Assembly (NCBI GenBank): GCA_964429655.1
Contig: CAYSCZ010000008.1
Span: forward strand, 1-64,000
Reading direction: 5' to 3'
DNA length: 64,000 bases
Origin: CAYSCZ01 sp964429655
Lineage (GTDB): Bacteria; Bacteroidota; Bacteroidia; Cytophagales; Cyclobacteriaceae
Below are positions 38,119 to 47,782 of this stretch, piece by piece. Position numbers and translations under genes: made by a program. The notes below the pieces were generated by a model. That model was given only the letters and a program-made list of their open reading frames with translations. It was not told the DNA's origin and ran no database searches. Numbering within the stretch: the stretch's first letter is position 1; the number at the start of each line of letters is the position of its first letter.

Positions 38119-39480
38119 ATGAACAAACCTTCCCTTCCAAGAGGCACCAGGGATTTTGGCCCCCTCGAAATGAAGAAGCGTAATTATATCTTATCTAAAA
38201 TTAAGACTGTATTTGAAAACCATGGCTTTCAAAATATTGAAACTCCCAGTCTTGAAAATTTATCAGTATTGCTTGGAAAATACGGCGATGAAGGCGATAA
38301 GCTTATTTTTAAAATACTTAACTCCGGGGATTTCCTCTCCAAAACCAATGCTGAAGATTATAAAAACGGGTCTATGGCTATGAGTGAAAAAATAGCTGAA
38401 AAAGGCCTACGCTACGATCTCACGGTTCCATTTGCCCGGTTTGTAACCATGAAGAAAAATGAGATTATTTTCCCCTTTAAAAGATATCAAATTCAGCCTG
38501 TATGGAGAGCGGATCGTCCCCAAAAAGGAAGATACAGGGAGTTTTATCAGTGTGATGTGGATATCATTGGTTCCGATAGTTTGCTGAATGAAATCGAAGT
38601 GATATCGATAATCACTGAGGTTTATGATGCTTTAGGCCTAAAAGAATACACCATCTGCATAAACCATCGAAAAATTTTGAAAGGGATCAGTGAGGTTGTT
38701 GGCCAACCTGACCAAGAAGGTTCACTTGCCATAGCCCTGGATAAATTGGATAAAATTGGGCCAGAAAAAGTTATAGAAGAACTACAAAACAAAAACTTTA
38801 ATAAGAAATCGACCGATGATATTTATGAATTGATTTCTAAGGATTGGAATAATGAAGAGATTTTTCAAGCTATGTATCAATACCTTCAAACTAGTGAAAC
38901 AGGGCTTAACGGATTAAAACAATTGGAATATATTTATAATATATGTAAAGAAATGGGTTATGAAAAAATAAGGATAGATATTGCACTGGCCCGGGGTTTA
39001 AGTTATTATACCGGATCTATACTGGAGGTTAAGCCCACCAATGTAGAGATGGGCACCATAACAGCTGGTGGTCGTTACGATGATCTAACTGGTGTCTTTG
39101 GATTAAAAGATATGTCAGGTTTAGGCATTTCATTTGGATTGGACAGGATTTATGATGTGCTAAATGAATTGAATCTTTTTCCTTCCGAAACTGAAGTAAC
39201 CTCACAAATTTTAATAACCAACATTGAAGAGTCAGCCATTGCGTATGCATTGAACCTATTGAAACTACTCAGGGATAATGGGATTGTTTCTGAAATGTAT
39301 CCAGAGTTTTCCAAACTGAAAAAACAACTAAACTATGCGAACAGGAGGAAAATTCCCCATGTTGGGATCATTGGTGATGATGAGTTTAAAAATAAAACTG
39401 TAACCATCAAAAATATGGTTAACGGAGAACAATCAAAAGTTGCTTTAGAATCGGTTGTGGCTTATGTTAATAAATCCTGA
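38119..39480 (+). CDS. hisS: Histidyl-tRNA synthetase
   Basis: A 453-residue class II aminoacyl-tRNA synthetase. Motif 1 (GTRDFGPLEM), motif 2 (RADRPQKGRYREFYQCDVDIIG region), the histidine-binding loop LARGLSYYTGSILEV and motif 3 (GLGISFGLDRI) are all visible, followed by the anticodon-binding domain (residues about 360-453). It charges tRNA-His. Confidence 0.96.
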   Translation: MNKPSLPRGTRDFGPLEMKKRNYILSKIKTVFENHGFQNIETPSLENLSVLLGKYGDEGDKLIFKILNSGDFLSKTNAEDYKNGSMAMSEKIAEKGLRYDLTVPFARFVTMKKNEIIFPFKRYQIQPVWRADRPQKGRYREFYQCDVDIIGSDSLLNEIEVISIITEVYDALGLKEYTICINHRKILKGISEVVGQPDQEGSLAIALDKLDKIGPEKVIEELQNKNFNKKSTDDIYELISKDWNNEEIFQAMYQYLQTSETGLNGLKQLEYIYNICKEMGYEKIRIDIALARGLSYYTGSILEVKPTNVEMGTITAGGRYDDLTGVFGLKDMSGLGISFGLDRIYDVLNELNLFPSETEVTSQILITNIEESAIAYALNLLKLLRDNGIVSEMYPEFSKLKKQLNYANRRKIPHVGIIGDDEFKNKTVTIKNMVNGEQSKVALESVVAYVNKS

Positions 39481-39501
39481 ATCTATTCGTTGAGTAACTG
39501 T

Positions 39502-41160
39502 ATGTCGTGTGTGGGATCAAGATTTATAATATTTTGCCTTTCAACCTTACTATCAATAAGTGCTCTTTCACAGGACAGCCAACTTGGAAGATTTTCGGTT
39601 GAATTCACCAAAGGATGTGATCCTTTCACTGTCCAGATTATTGAACGTGAAAATCTTGGTGATAGCATTGTTAAACAATACAGATTTGAAGAAGGACTTC
39701 CCTTCTCTAATGATAAGTCCCACGTTTATCAAGACACCATCGGAATATTTAAAATTATCCAACTAACTGAATCACTTGAAATCCGATCCGATACCCTCAC
39801 TATCGAAGTATTAGAAAACGTTTCTCCTGATTTTGAGCTATTTGTATGCAACAATAATCAGGTTCAAATAGAAATCACAGATGAATCCTATGATTCCTAC
39901 ACGGTATTTACCAGGTTGGATACTATGACATTGTCGCAACCTAACCTGGTAGAAACGTTAATCTTTGAATCCCCAAGCCAGGAAATTGTGAGCGTACAGG
40001 GGAGATTCTCTGATCCACTAATTAGTAATAACTGCAAAAGATTATCTCAATCAATTAATGTTGTAGAGAATTTCTTAAGACCATCAGTTTCCTCAATAGA
40101 TGTTATCGACAATTGTCTCGATAATGTGAATATGGAAGTTAATTTCAGCAGACAAAGAAATACCATTAGCTTTCTCGAGCAATCTATCGGGCAGAATAAT
40201 TTCGAAAGAATAGCCGAAATATCTGATAAAAGCTCGGTGCGCATAAATAATATCAGTACTGAAGAGGGCATTATTTGCTATCAGATCAAGACCATTGACC
40301 AGTGCACACAAACTGAACAGATTTCAGATACTACCTGCCTTGAATTTGGTGATAGGTCATTTAAAATTGAAAATATCACCGCTACGATCGAATCTGATTC
40401 AATCATTCTATCCTGGGAGGAATTGTCAAACGCTGATCTTTTTGATTATTTAATAGAAAGATCAATTGATGATCAACCATTCGAGATCGTAGCCACGGTA
40501 CCGGATGATCAATTCAAAGATTTTTTGATATCACCGGAAAACCAATACCGTTACCGGATTACGCCACTTGATACTTGTAAAAATGAAGGAACCTCATCCG
40601 TTGGTTCTCCTATGATCTTAAGAAGTGAAAGAATAAGCGGGAACCTCCATAATCTTCAATGGAATGATCATATGGGATGGGGAAACTTCACCAATAGTTT
40701 TTGGCTCCAAAAGTTATCTCATGATGGAAGTGTGTTTGATTCCGAAAAAGTACTTTCAGGTAAATCAATTAATGTCGAAGTCAAAGATTCTATTTCGAAT
40801 ATGAGAATAATGGCTTTATCAAATGACAGAGGGCAGTTAATGGCATTTTCAAATATAATTAGACTCGAAAGGATTACTAATTTGTTTCTACCAGAGGCTT
40901 TTACACCTAACAATGACGGCCTCAATGATGTTTACAAGATCATTGGTACAAAAGAAATAAATCAAAAAGTAGATTTTAAAATCTTCTCTCGTTGGGGGGA
41001 GTTACTTTTCTATTCTAACAATATATTGGATGGATGGGATGGTAATTTTAACGGTGAACCGGCCCCGGACGGAACCTATGTGTATCAATTGCGTTTCCCA
41101 GATTCTAAAAATAATTGGGTGGTTAAAACCGCTTCTTTTGTATTATTGCGCAATAAATAG
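39502..41160 (+). CDS. T9SS type B cargo: gliding motility-associated C-terminal domain protein
   Basis: A 552-residue protein from the ATG at 39502; a TTG start at 39490 is possible but unnecessary. It has a signal peptide (IIFCLSTLLSISALSQ), a central region with PKD/fibronectin-like beta-sandwich segments (about 90-450), and ends in the type B T9SS sorting domain: LFLPEAFTPNNDGLNDVYKI, FSRWGELLFYS, DGWDGNFNGEPAPDGTYVYQL. Cargo with this domain is exported through the T9SS with the help of SprF/PorP-like proteins and is often linked to gliding. No catalytic domain is seen. Confidence 0.88.
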   Translation: MSCVGSRFIIFCLSTLLSISALSQDSQLGRFSVEFTKGCDPFTVQIIERENLGDSIVKQYRFEEGLPFSNDKSHVYQDTIGIFKIIQLTESLEIRSDTLTIEVLENVSPDFELFVCNNNQVQIEITDESYDSYTVFTRLDTMTLSQPNLVETLIFESPSQEIVSVQGRFSDPLISNNCKRLSQSINVVENFLRPSVSSIDVIDNCLDNVNMEVNFSRQRNTISFLEQSIGQNNFERIAEISDKSSVRINNISTEEGIICYQIKTIDQCTQTEQISDTTCLEFGDRSFKIENITATIESDSIILSWEELSNADLFDYLIERSIDDQPFEIVATVPDDQFKDFLISPENQYRYRITPLDTCKNEGTSSVGSPMILRSERISGNLHNLQWNDHMGWGNFTNSFWLQKLSHDGSVFDSEKVLSGKSINVEVKDSISNMRIMALSNDRGQLMAFSNIIRLERITNLFLPEAFTPNNDGLNDVYKIIGTKEINQKVDFKIFSRWGELLFYSNNILDGWDGNFNGEPAPDGTYVYQLRFPDSKNNWVVKTASFVLLRNK

Positions 41161-41169
41161 TTCTACAAT

Positions 41170-41496
41170 ATGGATATGATGAAAATGATGGGTAAGGTGA
41201 AAGAGATGCAGGATAAGATTAAAGAAGCTCAGGAAAAACTACAAGACATCGACGTAAGCGGGGAAGCTGGAGCTGGTCTAATAAAGGTGGAGGCAAACGC
41301 GAAAAAGGAATTAAAGAGGATAACGATAGATTCATCAATCATCAAGGTTGAAGACCAGGAGATGCTCCAGGATTTAATTGTGGCCGCGGTAAACAATGCG
41401 ATCGAAAATGCGGAAAACGCCTCAAAAGAACACTTAAAAAATTCAACGGAAGGATTGATGCCAAATATACCCGGATTTAATTTTCCTGGTATTTGA
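41170..41496 (+). CDS. ybaB: YbaB/EbfC family nucleoid-associated protein
   Basis: A 108-residue protein with the family text KVKEMQDKIKEAQEKL, the central GAGLIKVEANAKKELKRI strands and VAAVNNAIENAE. YbaB proteins are small DNA-binding dimers found across bacteria. Its stop overlaps the start of the glycosyltransferase gene (TGATG). Confidence 0.93.
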   Translation: MDMMKMMGKVKEMQDKIKEAQEKLQDIDVSGEAGAGLIKVEANAKKELKRITIDSSIIKVEDQEMLQDLIVAAVNNAIENAENASKEHLKNSTEGLMPNIPGFNFPGI

Positions 41497-42491
41497 TGGA
41501 ATGTGCAGTTGTAATCCTTAACTATAACGGGATTACCTATCTAAAAGAATTTCTTCCGGTTTTAAAAGAAAACACCCTGCAATCAAGGATTGTCATTGCT
41601 GATAACTGTTCCACTGATGGCTCTGTCAGTTTTGTTGAGCAAGAGTATGCTGATTTAAAACTAATCAAGCTAACAAAAAATTATGGTTTTGCCGGAGGAT
41701 ATAACCAGGCACTTATTCAGGTACAAGAAAAGTATTACATACTTCTTAATTCTGACATTGAAGTGACTTATGGATGGGATGTCCCATTATTGGATTTGTT
41801 GAAAAATAATTTGGAGATAGCAGCTTGCCAACCGAAAATCAGATCATACCACAAAAGGGAATATTTTGAATATGCGGGGGCTGCTGGTGGGTTTATTGAC
41901 TTATTGGGTTACCCTTTTTGCAGGGGTAGGATTTTCGATGTTATCGAAAAAGATTATGGACAATACAATGATACCAGGGAGATTTTCTGGGCTACTGGTG
42001 CTTGCTTAGCCATTAAAAGTGAAGTTTATCGCGATCTTAATGGATTTGATGCTTCCTTTTTTGCACATATGGAAGAAATAGACCTTTGCTGGAGGATATT
42101 AAATAAAGGTTTTAAAATCTATTACACACCAAAAAGTACTGTATACCATGTAGGAGGTGCAACACTAAGCAAACAAAGTCCCACCAAAACCTATCTGAAT
42201 TTCCGAAATAATTTGGCTTTGCTCTATAAAAACAATAATTTTTATGTTTTCATTCTTATTATTTCCTTCAGAATATTTCTTGATTTACTGGGCGGATTAA
42301 ATTTTGGTTTTAAAAGTGGAATGGGACATTTTATCTCTGTCATCAGGGCTTATTTTGATTTCAACAGAATGCTTGGCAAACTTGACAGAAACCTATACAA
42401 TAAAAAATCAGGAACGATAATATATAGACACTTCATTCTATGGAAATATTATGCCGAAAGAAAAAAAGTGTTCAGCAAATTAAAGTCTTAG
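41496..42491 (+). CDS. Family 2 glycosyltransferase
   Basis: A 331-residue GT2 enzyme from the ATG at 41496, sharing one base with the ybaB stop. Features are VVILNYNG, IVIADNCSTDGSV, the metal-site region LLNSDIEV, ATGACLAIKSEVYRDLNGFDASFFAHMEEIDLCWR, and C-terminal hydrophobic segments (FYVFILIISFRIFLDLLGGL) that may associate with the membrane. The text resembles rhamnosyltransferase-like enzymes used for surface polysaccharides, but acceptor and donor cannot be inferred. Confidence 0.9.
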   Translation: MECAVVILNYNGITYLKEFLPVLKENTLQSRIVIADNCSTDGSVSFVEQEYADLKLIKLTKNYGFAGGYNQALIQVQEKYYILLNSDIEVTYGWDVPLLDLLKNNLEIAACQPKIRSYHKREYFEYAGAAGGFIDLLGYPFCRGRIFDVIEKDYGQYNDTREIFWATGACLAIKSEVYRDLNGFDASFFAHMEEIDLCWRILNKGFKIYYTPKSTVYHVGGATLSKQSPTKTYLNFRNNLALLYKNNNFYVFILIISFRIFLDLLGGLNFGFKSGMGHFISVIRAYFDFNRMLGKLDRNLYNKKSGTIIYRHFILWKYYAERKKVFSKLKS

Positions 42492-42697
42492 TAATACCAT
42501 ATTGGATTATTCCTTCTTCGCCACCATTTCCTAAAGCTCATAGTAAAAGCAATTACTAAATAAATGATTACCGGGGAACCAAAAGTTAGAAAAGAGGCAT
42601 AAATAAAAAATAACCTAATACTCGAGGTTGGAATCTTAAAAATTTCACCTAGTCTGGTACAAACACCAAAGAATTGCTTTTCAATGAACTTTTGCAT
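42488..42697 (-). CDS. PspC-domain small membrane protein
   Basis: A 69-residue protein with the PspC-like pattern FFGVCTRLGEIFKIPTSSIRL and a hydrophobic segment (FFIYASFLTFGSPVIIYLVIAF), then a basic tail. PspC domains occur in phage-shock and envelope-stress proteins; short versions are common in Bacteroidota. Its last four bases overlap the end of the convergent glycosyltransferase gene. Confidence 0.78.
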   Translation of the reverse strand: MQKFIEKQFFGVCTRLGEIFKIPTSSIRLFFIYASFLTFGSPVIIYLVIAFTMSFRKWWRRRNNPIWYY

Positions 42698-42836
42698 GAG
42701 TATCCATTTAAGTTAATAACACAAATATAATGCTAAACTTAATATTTTGTTAATTAAGCACTTAGTAGATAATCAATTTTTAAGTAATATTGTAACAACC
42801 TTTAATTAAATTACTAAAACCTAATATTTTAAGCAA

Positions 42837-44630
42837 ATGAATCAAATTATGAGACACTTTATTATCATCATAATATTAACAATTTCCGCGATATTTTCAA
42901 GCTGTAGTTTAAATAAAATGGCAAAACTCGCCAAAGATCAACAACTGGAAGTTGTGCCAAATCCTCTTGAGGCCCACGGTGGTGAAGTTTCTTTTGAAAT
43001 TTCCGCAGTATTGCCCCCTAAAATGCTTCCTAAAGGTAAAGTTTATTTAATAAATACATTTTACCAGTATGGCCAACAAGAAATTGAACTGGATCCAATT
43101 CAGTTTAAAGCTGAAGATTTTCCTAATAGTAGTTCTTCAACCTCAAGAAAAAGCCAAAACTTTACTTTTGCTTATCAAGAAGGCATGGAAGAGCCTGGTA
43201 AATTGATGATTGAAGGTGTGGCTACAGATCCCAGGAATGGAAAAAATAAGAGAACCCCCAGGCTTCAGGTGGCTACAGGTATTTTAACAACCTCCAGACT
43301 TGTTCAAGATGTTTACACAGTAGCTTATGCTGATCACGGATACAACGACAAAGAAGAATTAATTCCAACCAGGATCAATTTTTATTTTGACAGGGATAGA
43401 TCAAACCTTAAATATTCTGAAAGACAGAGTGATAGAGGTGAACAATTCAAGGCTTTCATTGCTGAAAAAAATGTAACCCGAACCGTCACCATTACTGGTA
43501 CTCACTCTCCCGAAGGTCCTGAATTAAGAAACGAAAACCTATCTCAGAACAGGGCGGAAACTATTGAAGAATACTATCGTCGACAAATGGATAAATATGA
43601 CTATAAAGGTATGGCCGATTCAATTGAATTCATACTCAAGCCAGTAGTAAAAGACTGGACAGAATTCAAACAAAAATTATCGGAGTATGCTGGGATCACT
43701 GAAGATCAAAAAAGCGAAATCCTTAGCATTGTTAATGGTGCTGGTACATTTATGGACAAAGAAAGTGCTTTACAAAAGTTGGATTCTTATAGTAGTCTTT
43801 TCAGAGATGTCTATCCAGATCTTAGAGCAGCAAAAACCGAGATTTTAACAGTCAAACCAAAGAAATCAAACGCACAGATAGCCGTGCTGTCACAAAAAAT
43901 CATCAATGGTGAAGCGCCATCCGATACATTATCAGCTGAGGAACTTCTCTTTTCTGCAACTTTAACACCATCAATGGATGAAAAAGAAAATATATACAAA
44001 GCCGCAACAAAAATCGGTGATGGCTCATATGTTGCTCATAACAATTTAGGGGCTCTGTACCTTGAAAAAGCGATGAGCGCTTCTGGTAATGAAAAAAACA
44101 GGTTGATTGAAGATGCGGTAACACAATTTGAAATAGCAATTAAAAAAGCAAAAAATGCTGAAGTATATGCTAACCTGGCCTCCGCATACGCTATGCAAGG
44201 GGATTATGAGCAGGCTTATTCCAATGCTGAATCTGCCTTAGATAATAACCCTTCCAATGATGTGATAACCGGTGCTAATGGCATCAAAGGTTCGATAGAA
44301 ATAAGAAGAGGTGAATATGACAAAGCTGTTTCTTCACTATCAAGTGCAAAACAAGATAATGTTAATGTTCTATTTGATAAAGGGTTAGTACAACTACTTA
44401 AGAAAGAATATACTACTGCTAGTAGTTCATTTGAAGCTGCAATTGATCAACAAAGTGATTATGCCCTTGCCCATTACGGATTGGCAGTGGTGGCTGCAAG
44501 ACAAAAAAACAGTGATAAGATAGTAGATAACCTTAAAAATGCAGTTAATGCTGAAGCTTCCTTAAGGGAACGAGCACTGACAGACTTAGAATTCGCTGAA
44601 TTTTCAAATAGTGTGAAACAAGCTTTATAA
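42837..44630 (+). CDS. OmpA-like/TPR outer-membrane lipoprotein
   Basis: A 597-residue lipoprotein (in-frame ATG also at 42849) with lipobox FSSC near residue 23. Residues about 180-250 contain an OmpA-like peptidoglycan-binding segment (INFYFDRDRSNL, THSPEGPELRNENLSQNRAETI). Residues about 385-580 are tetratricopeptide repeats (AHNNLGALYLEKAM, AEVYANLASAYAMQGDYEQAYSNAESAL, VLFDKGLVQLLKKEY). The protein probably links the outer membrane to peptidoglycan and offers a TPR surface for a partner. Related proteins are found near T9SS or gliding functions in Bacteroidota, but no such genes are adjacent. A strong terminator follows at 44651-44680. Confidence 0.8.
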   Translation: MNQIMRHFIIIIILTISAIFSSCSLNKMAKLAKDQQLEVVPNPLEAHGGEVSFEISAVLPPKMLPKGKVYLINTFYQYGQQEIELDPIQFKAEDFPNSSSSTSRKSQNFTFAYQEGMEEPGKLMIEGVATDPRNGKNKRTPRLQVATGILTTSRLVQDVYTVAYADHGYNDKEELIPTRINFYFDRDRSNLKYSERQSDRGEQFKAFIAEKNVTRTVTITGTHSPEGPELRNENLSQNRAETIEEYYRRQMDKYDYKGMADSIEFILKPVVKDWTEFKQKLSEYAGITEDQKSEILSIVNGAGTFMDKESALQKLDSYSSLFRDVYPDLRAAKTEILTVKPKKSNAQIAVLSQKIINGEAPSDTLSAEELLFSATLTPSMDEKENIYKAATKIGDGSYVAHNNLGALYLEKAMSASGNEKNRLIEDAVTQFEIAIKKAKNAEVYANLASAYAMQGDYEQAYSNAESALDNNPSNDVITGANGIKGSIEIRRGEYDKAVSSLSSAKQDNVNVLFDKGLVQLLKKEYTTASSSFEAAIDQQSDYALAHYGLAVVAARQKNSDKIVDNLKNAVNAEASLRERALTDLEFAEFSNSVKQAL

Positions 44631-44650
44631 TAGTTAGACAAATTAATTAC

Positions 44651-44680
44651 AAAAAAAGCTCCTAAATAGGAGCTTTTTTT
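44651..44680 (+). terminator. Rho-independent terminator after the OmpA/TPR gene
   Basis: A near-perfect stem (AAAAAGCTCCTA with TAGGAGCTTTTT) with a two-base loop and a run of seven T. The A-run on the other side would also let it work in the opposite direction. Confidence 0.9.
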
Positions 44681-44698
44681 ATGACATTTTAGCCGTTA

Positions 44699-44729
44699 TT
44701 TTGATAGATCAACTACCATAATATCTTAA
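44699..44729 (+). promoter_or_regulatory. Candidate pdhB promoter
   Basis: TTTTG at 44699-44703 and TATCTTAA at 44722-44729 with 18 bases between them resemble the Bacteroidota -33/-7 pair. It lies just after a terminator and 20 bases before the pdhB start, a sensible position. Confidence 0.4.
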
Positions 44730-44748
44730 ATTAGCCAAAACTTCAATC

Positions 44749-45729
44749 ATGAGAGAGATACAATTTAGAGAAGCTCTAAGAGAGGCATTGACAGAAGAAT
44801 TAAAAAGGGATGAAAAAGTGTATTTAATGGGTGAAGAAATTGCCGAGTATAATGGTGCATATAAGGTCACTCAGGATTTGCTGGATGAATTTGGACCTAA
44901 AAGAATAATTGACACACCAATATCTGAACTTGGATTCGCTGGCGTAGGTGTTGGGTCGGCTATGAACGGACTTAGGCCTGTAATTGAATTCATGACCTTT
45001 AATTTCTCCCTAGTCGCTATTGACCAAATAATAAATGGGGCTGCAAAAATGATGTCTATGTCAGGTGGGCAATTTAATGTACCCATTGTATTTCGAGGAC
45101 CAACGGGTAACGCCGGTCAATTAAGTTCCCAGCACTCACAAAACTTTGAAAATTGGTACGCCAATACTCCCGGTTTGAAGGTAGTGGTACCGTCTAATCC
45201 TAAAGATGCAAAAGGATTGCTTAAAAGTGCAATAAGGGACGATGACCCCGTGATTTTTATGGAATCAGAATTAATGTATGGTGATAAAGGTGAAGTTCCG
45301 GAAGAAGAGTTTTTAATCCCTTTGGGTGAAGCTGAGGTTGTGAAAGAAGGAACTGATGTAACTATTGTATCTTTTGGAAAAATAATCAAAGTCGCTCTGG
45401 AAGCCATTAATTATGTCGAGAAAGAAGGAGTATCAGTTGAACTAATTGATTTAAAATCAGTGAGGCCTATTGATTATAAAACGGTGATAGAGTCGGTGAA
45501 AAAGACAAATAGAATAGTAATTGTTGAAGAAGCGTGGCCACTGGCTTCCATTTCATCAGAATTGAGTCATCATGTGCAAAGAAACGCTTTCGACTATCTT
45601 GATGCGCCAGTCATAAGGGTAGCCAGTCGTGATTTACCACTACCCTACGCACCAACTTTGATTTCTGAAATACTTCCATCGGTAGAAAGGACGATAGAAG
45701 CAATAAACCAGGTTACCTATAGAAACTAA
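44749..45729 (+). CDS. pdhB: Pyruvate dehydrogenase E1 component, beta subunit
   Basis: A 326-residue thiamine-diphosphate enzyme beta subunit. Typical stretches are LMGEEIAEYNGAYKVTQDL, RIIDTPISELGFAGVGVGSAM, EFMTFNF, FRGPTGNAGQLSSQHSQ, and the C-terminal transketolase-like domain with LIDLKSVRPID and IVEEAWP. It forms the E1 heterotetramer with PdhA; no pdhA gene is adjacent, as in many Bacteroidota where E1 alpha is elsewhere. It ends one base before the convergent ffh gene. Branched-chain 2-oxoacid E1 beta is a less likely alternative. Confidence 0.9.
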   Translation: MREIQFREALREALTEELKRDEKVYLMGEEIAEYNGAYKVTQDLLDEFGPKRIIDTPISELGFAGVGVGSAMNGLRPVIEFMTFNFSLVAIDQIINGAAKMMSMSGGQFNVPIVFRGPTGNAGQLSSQHSQNFENWYANTPGLKVVVPSNPKDAKGLLKSAIRDDDPVIFMESELMYGDKGEVPEEEFLIPLGEAEVVKEGTDVTIVSFGKIIKVALEAINYVEKEGVSVELIDLKSVRPIDYKTVIESVKKTNRIVIVEEAWPLASISSELSHHVQRNAFDYLDAPVIRVASRDLPLPYAPTLISEILPSVERTIEAINQVTYRN

Positions 45730-45730
45730 T

Positions 45731-47059
45731 TCATTTTAACATGTTCATGTTGGGTAGTGCTTTTTTAGCACCACCCATTTTATTCATAGTTTTCATCATT
45801 TTGCGCATTTCCGAAAACTGTTTTATAAGTTGGTTCACTTCTTGAACTGATGTGCCACTACCTTTAGCAATCCTGTTTTTTCTGCTACCATTTAAAACAT
45901 CAGGATTTTGCCTTTCATAAGGGGTCATAGATTGGATAATAGCTTCAATAGGCTTCAAAGATGATTCATCTATATCAACACCTTTAAGGGCTTTTCCCAT
46001 ACCGGGTATCATGCCAAGTAGGTCTTTGATATTTCCCATCTTTTTAATTTGATTCATTTGGGTAAGGAAATCATCAAAGCCGAACTGATTCTTTCTAATC
46101 TTTTTGTTTAGCCTACGTGCTTCTTCCTGATCAAAATTTTGTTGTGCTTTCTCTACCAGGGAAACGACATCACCCATTCCCAAAATTCTATTCGCCATCC
46201 TATCCGGATGGAAAATATCCAGGGCATCCAGCTTTTCCCCGGTACTTATAAATTTAATTGGCTTATCTACAACCTTTTTAATCGTCAATGCCGCCCCTCC
46301 TCTTGCGTCACCATCGAGCTTCGTAAGAACAACACCATCAAAATCAAGGCGGTCATGAAATACTTTTGCGGTATTAACAGCATCCTGTCCAGTCATGGAA
46401 TCAACCACAAATAATGTTTCTGAAGGATGTATAGATGCTTTGATACCCTCAATCTCCTGCATCATTAGTTCATCTATCGCTAGTCGTCCGGCGGTATCGA
46501 TAATAACTGACTTAATATTATTTTCTGTGGCGTAATTAATAGCATTTTTGGCTATATCAACTGGACTCTTATTGTCCTCTTCGGTGTAAACTTCTATCCC
46601 AATTTGATCCCCCAACACTTTTAACTGCTCAATGGCAGCAGGTCTGTAAACATCACAGGCTGTTAATAATACGCGTCTTCCTTTGCTCTTTAAATACTTT
46701 GCTAATTTTCCTGAAAACGTTGTTTTCCCACTTCCTTGTAAGCCTGATATCAATATTTTATTTGGTGTCCCCTCTAAATTGATATCAACATAAGTTCCTC
46801 CCATTAACTCTGTCAGTTCCTCCGCAACAATCTTGGTGAATAGTTGACCGGGGGACACCGAAATTAGAACATCTCTTCCCAAGGCCTTATGCTTGATGGA
46901 ATCCGTTACCTCTTTAGCTACTTTATAATTAACATCAGCATCAATTAAAGCCCTTCTGATTTCTTTTATCGTGGTCGCAACATTGATCTCAGCTATTTTA
47001 TTTTTTCCTTTTAGCCCTTTTACAGCCTGATCAATTTTAAGACTTAAATTATCGAACAT
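45731..47059 (-). CDS. ffh: Signal recognition particle protein
   Basis: A 442-residue SRP GTPase. N domain, then G motifs GLQGSGKTTFSGKLA, DVYRPAAIEQL, IDTAGRLAIDELMM and TKLDGDARGGAAL, then an M domain ending in a methionine-rich tail (MRKMMKTMNKMGG). It binds signal sequences and 4.5S RNA and hands ribosomes to FtsY. Confidence 0.97.
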   Translation of the reverse strand: MFDNLSLKIDQAVKGLKGKNKIAEINVATTIKEIRRALIDADVNYKVAKEVTDSIKHKALGRDVLISVSPGQLFTKIVAEELTELMGGTYVDINLEGTPNKILISGLQGSGKTTFSGKLAKYLKSKGRRVLLTACDVYRPAAIEQLKVLGDQIGIEVYTEEDNKSPVDIAKNAINYATENNIKSVIIDTAGRLAIDELMMQEIEGIKASIHPSETLFVVDSMTGQDAVNTAKVFHDRLDFDGVVLTKLDGDARGGAALTIKKVVDKPIKFISTGEKLDALDIFHPDRMANRILGMGDVVSLVEKAQQNFDQEEARRLNKKIRKNQFGFDDFLTQMNQIKKMGNIKDLLGMIPGMGKALKGVDIDESSLKPIEAIIQSMTPYERQNPDVLNGSRKNRIAKGSGTSVQEVNQLIKQFSEMRKMMKTMNKMGGAKKALPNMNMLK

Positions 47060-47173
47060 ATACCTGGATTATAATTTGCAAAGATAATTACAATCTAAGG
47101 AATCTATTAATAATGAAAAACTCAAAATTTATTATTATGTATCACTTGGTACCTTGTATAACATAATAATTTT

Positions 47174-47782
47174 ATGAAGTATTCAGTTTTATCATCAATC
47201 ATTTTTTTTACCACATTTTATGCCTCCACTCAATAAAGTATTAAGCCTGGTGACATAATGGACGTATGGAAGCTTCAAATAAATATTAATAAAGAAGCCG
47301 GTGAAAGCGAAACATTATTTGAGGAGTTGGTAATTAAACCTGAATTATTCAATAGGTGTCGTGATGAAGGCATAAAACGCAAAGAAAGAGGTACTTATGT
47401 TGATGAGGCATAGCACCGCTATGGTGATTCAACAAGTTGACGGTAAGTGCCTATTTCAAAGTGTTTTATGTCTGGAATAGATTTTCTATTGCATATTTCA
47501 GGTTAAATCAGTAGCGGCTTTAGTGGGTGGGTTTATTAATGAGATGGATATTTACTTTGATTTTTAAGTAATTACATATTTATCATTCAAGTGATAGCCT
47601 TTCAGGAGAAAAATATATCCTATGGAGAATGTAAAATTAAAAATGGAAAATCAAACATCAATGATGATGAACCACCTGTCCTGGATTTTGATAGTGATGA
47701 TGCATGACATCTAGAAGATGGACTTCTTATTACAGATGATGAAGCTAATCCTTCGGAAGTCTACATGATCAAAATAAAATAA
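47174..47782 (+). pseudogene. Decayed gene encoding a former exported protein
   Basis: The frame begins with an ATG at 47174 and a clear signal peptide (VLSSIIFFTTFYASTQ), but TAA follows at 47234. The same frame then continues for about 55 sense codons (KPGDIMDVWKLQINI, FNRCRDEGIKRKERGTYVDE) to another stop. Further open stretches appear in shifted frames (VSAYFKVFYVWNRFSIAYF; VIAFQEKNISYGECKIKNGK; HLEDGLLITDDEANPSEVYMIKIK) up to a TAA at 47780-47782. Several stops and at least one frameshift point to a pseudogene of about 170-200 codons. Original function is unknown. It ends exactly where the convergent truncated RHS-type gene ends. Confidence 0.6.

Noticed and set aside
41493..41498. TTG start for the glycosyltransferase
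   Set aside because: An ATG lies three bases later and gives the usual N-terminus directly after the ybaB stop.
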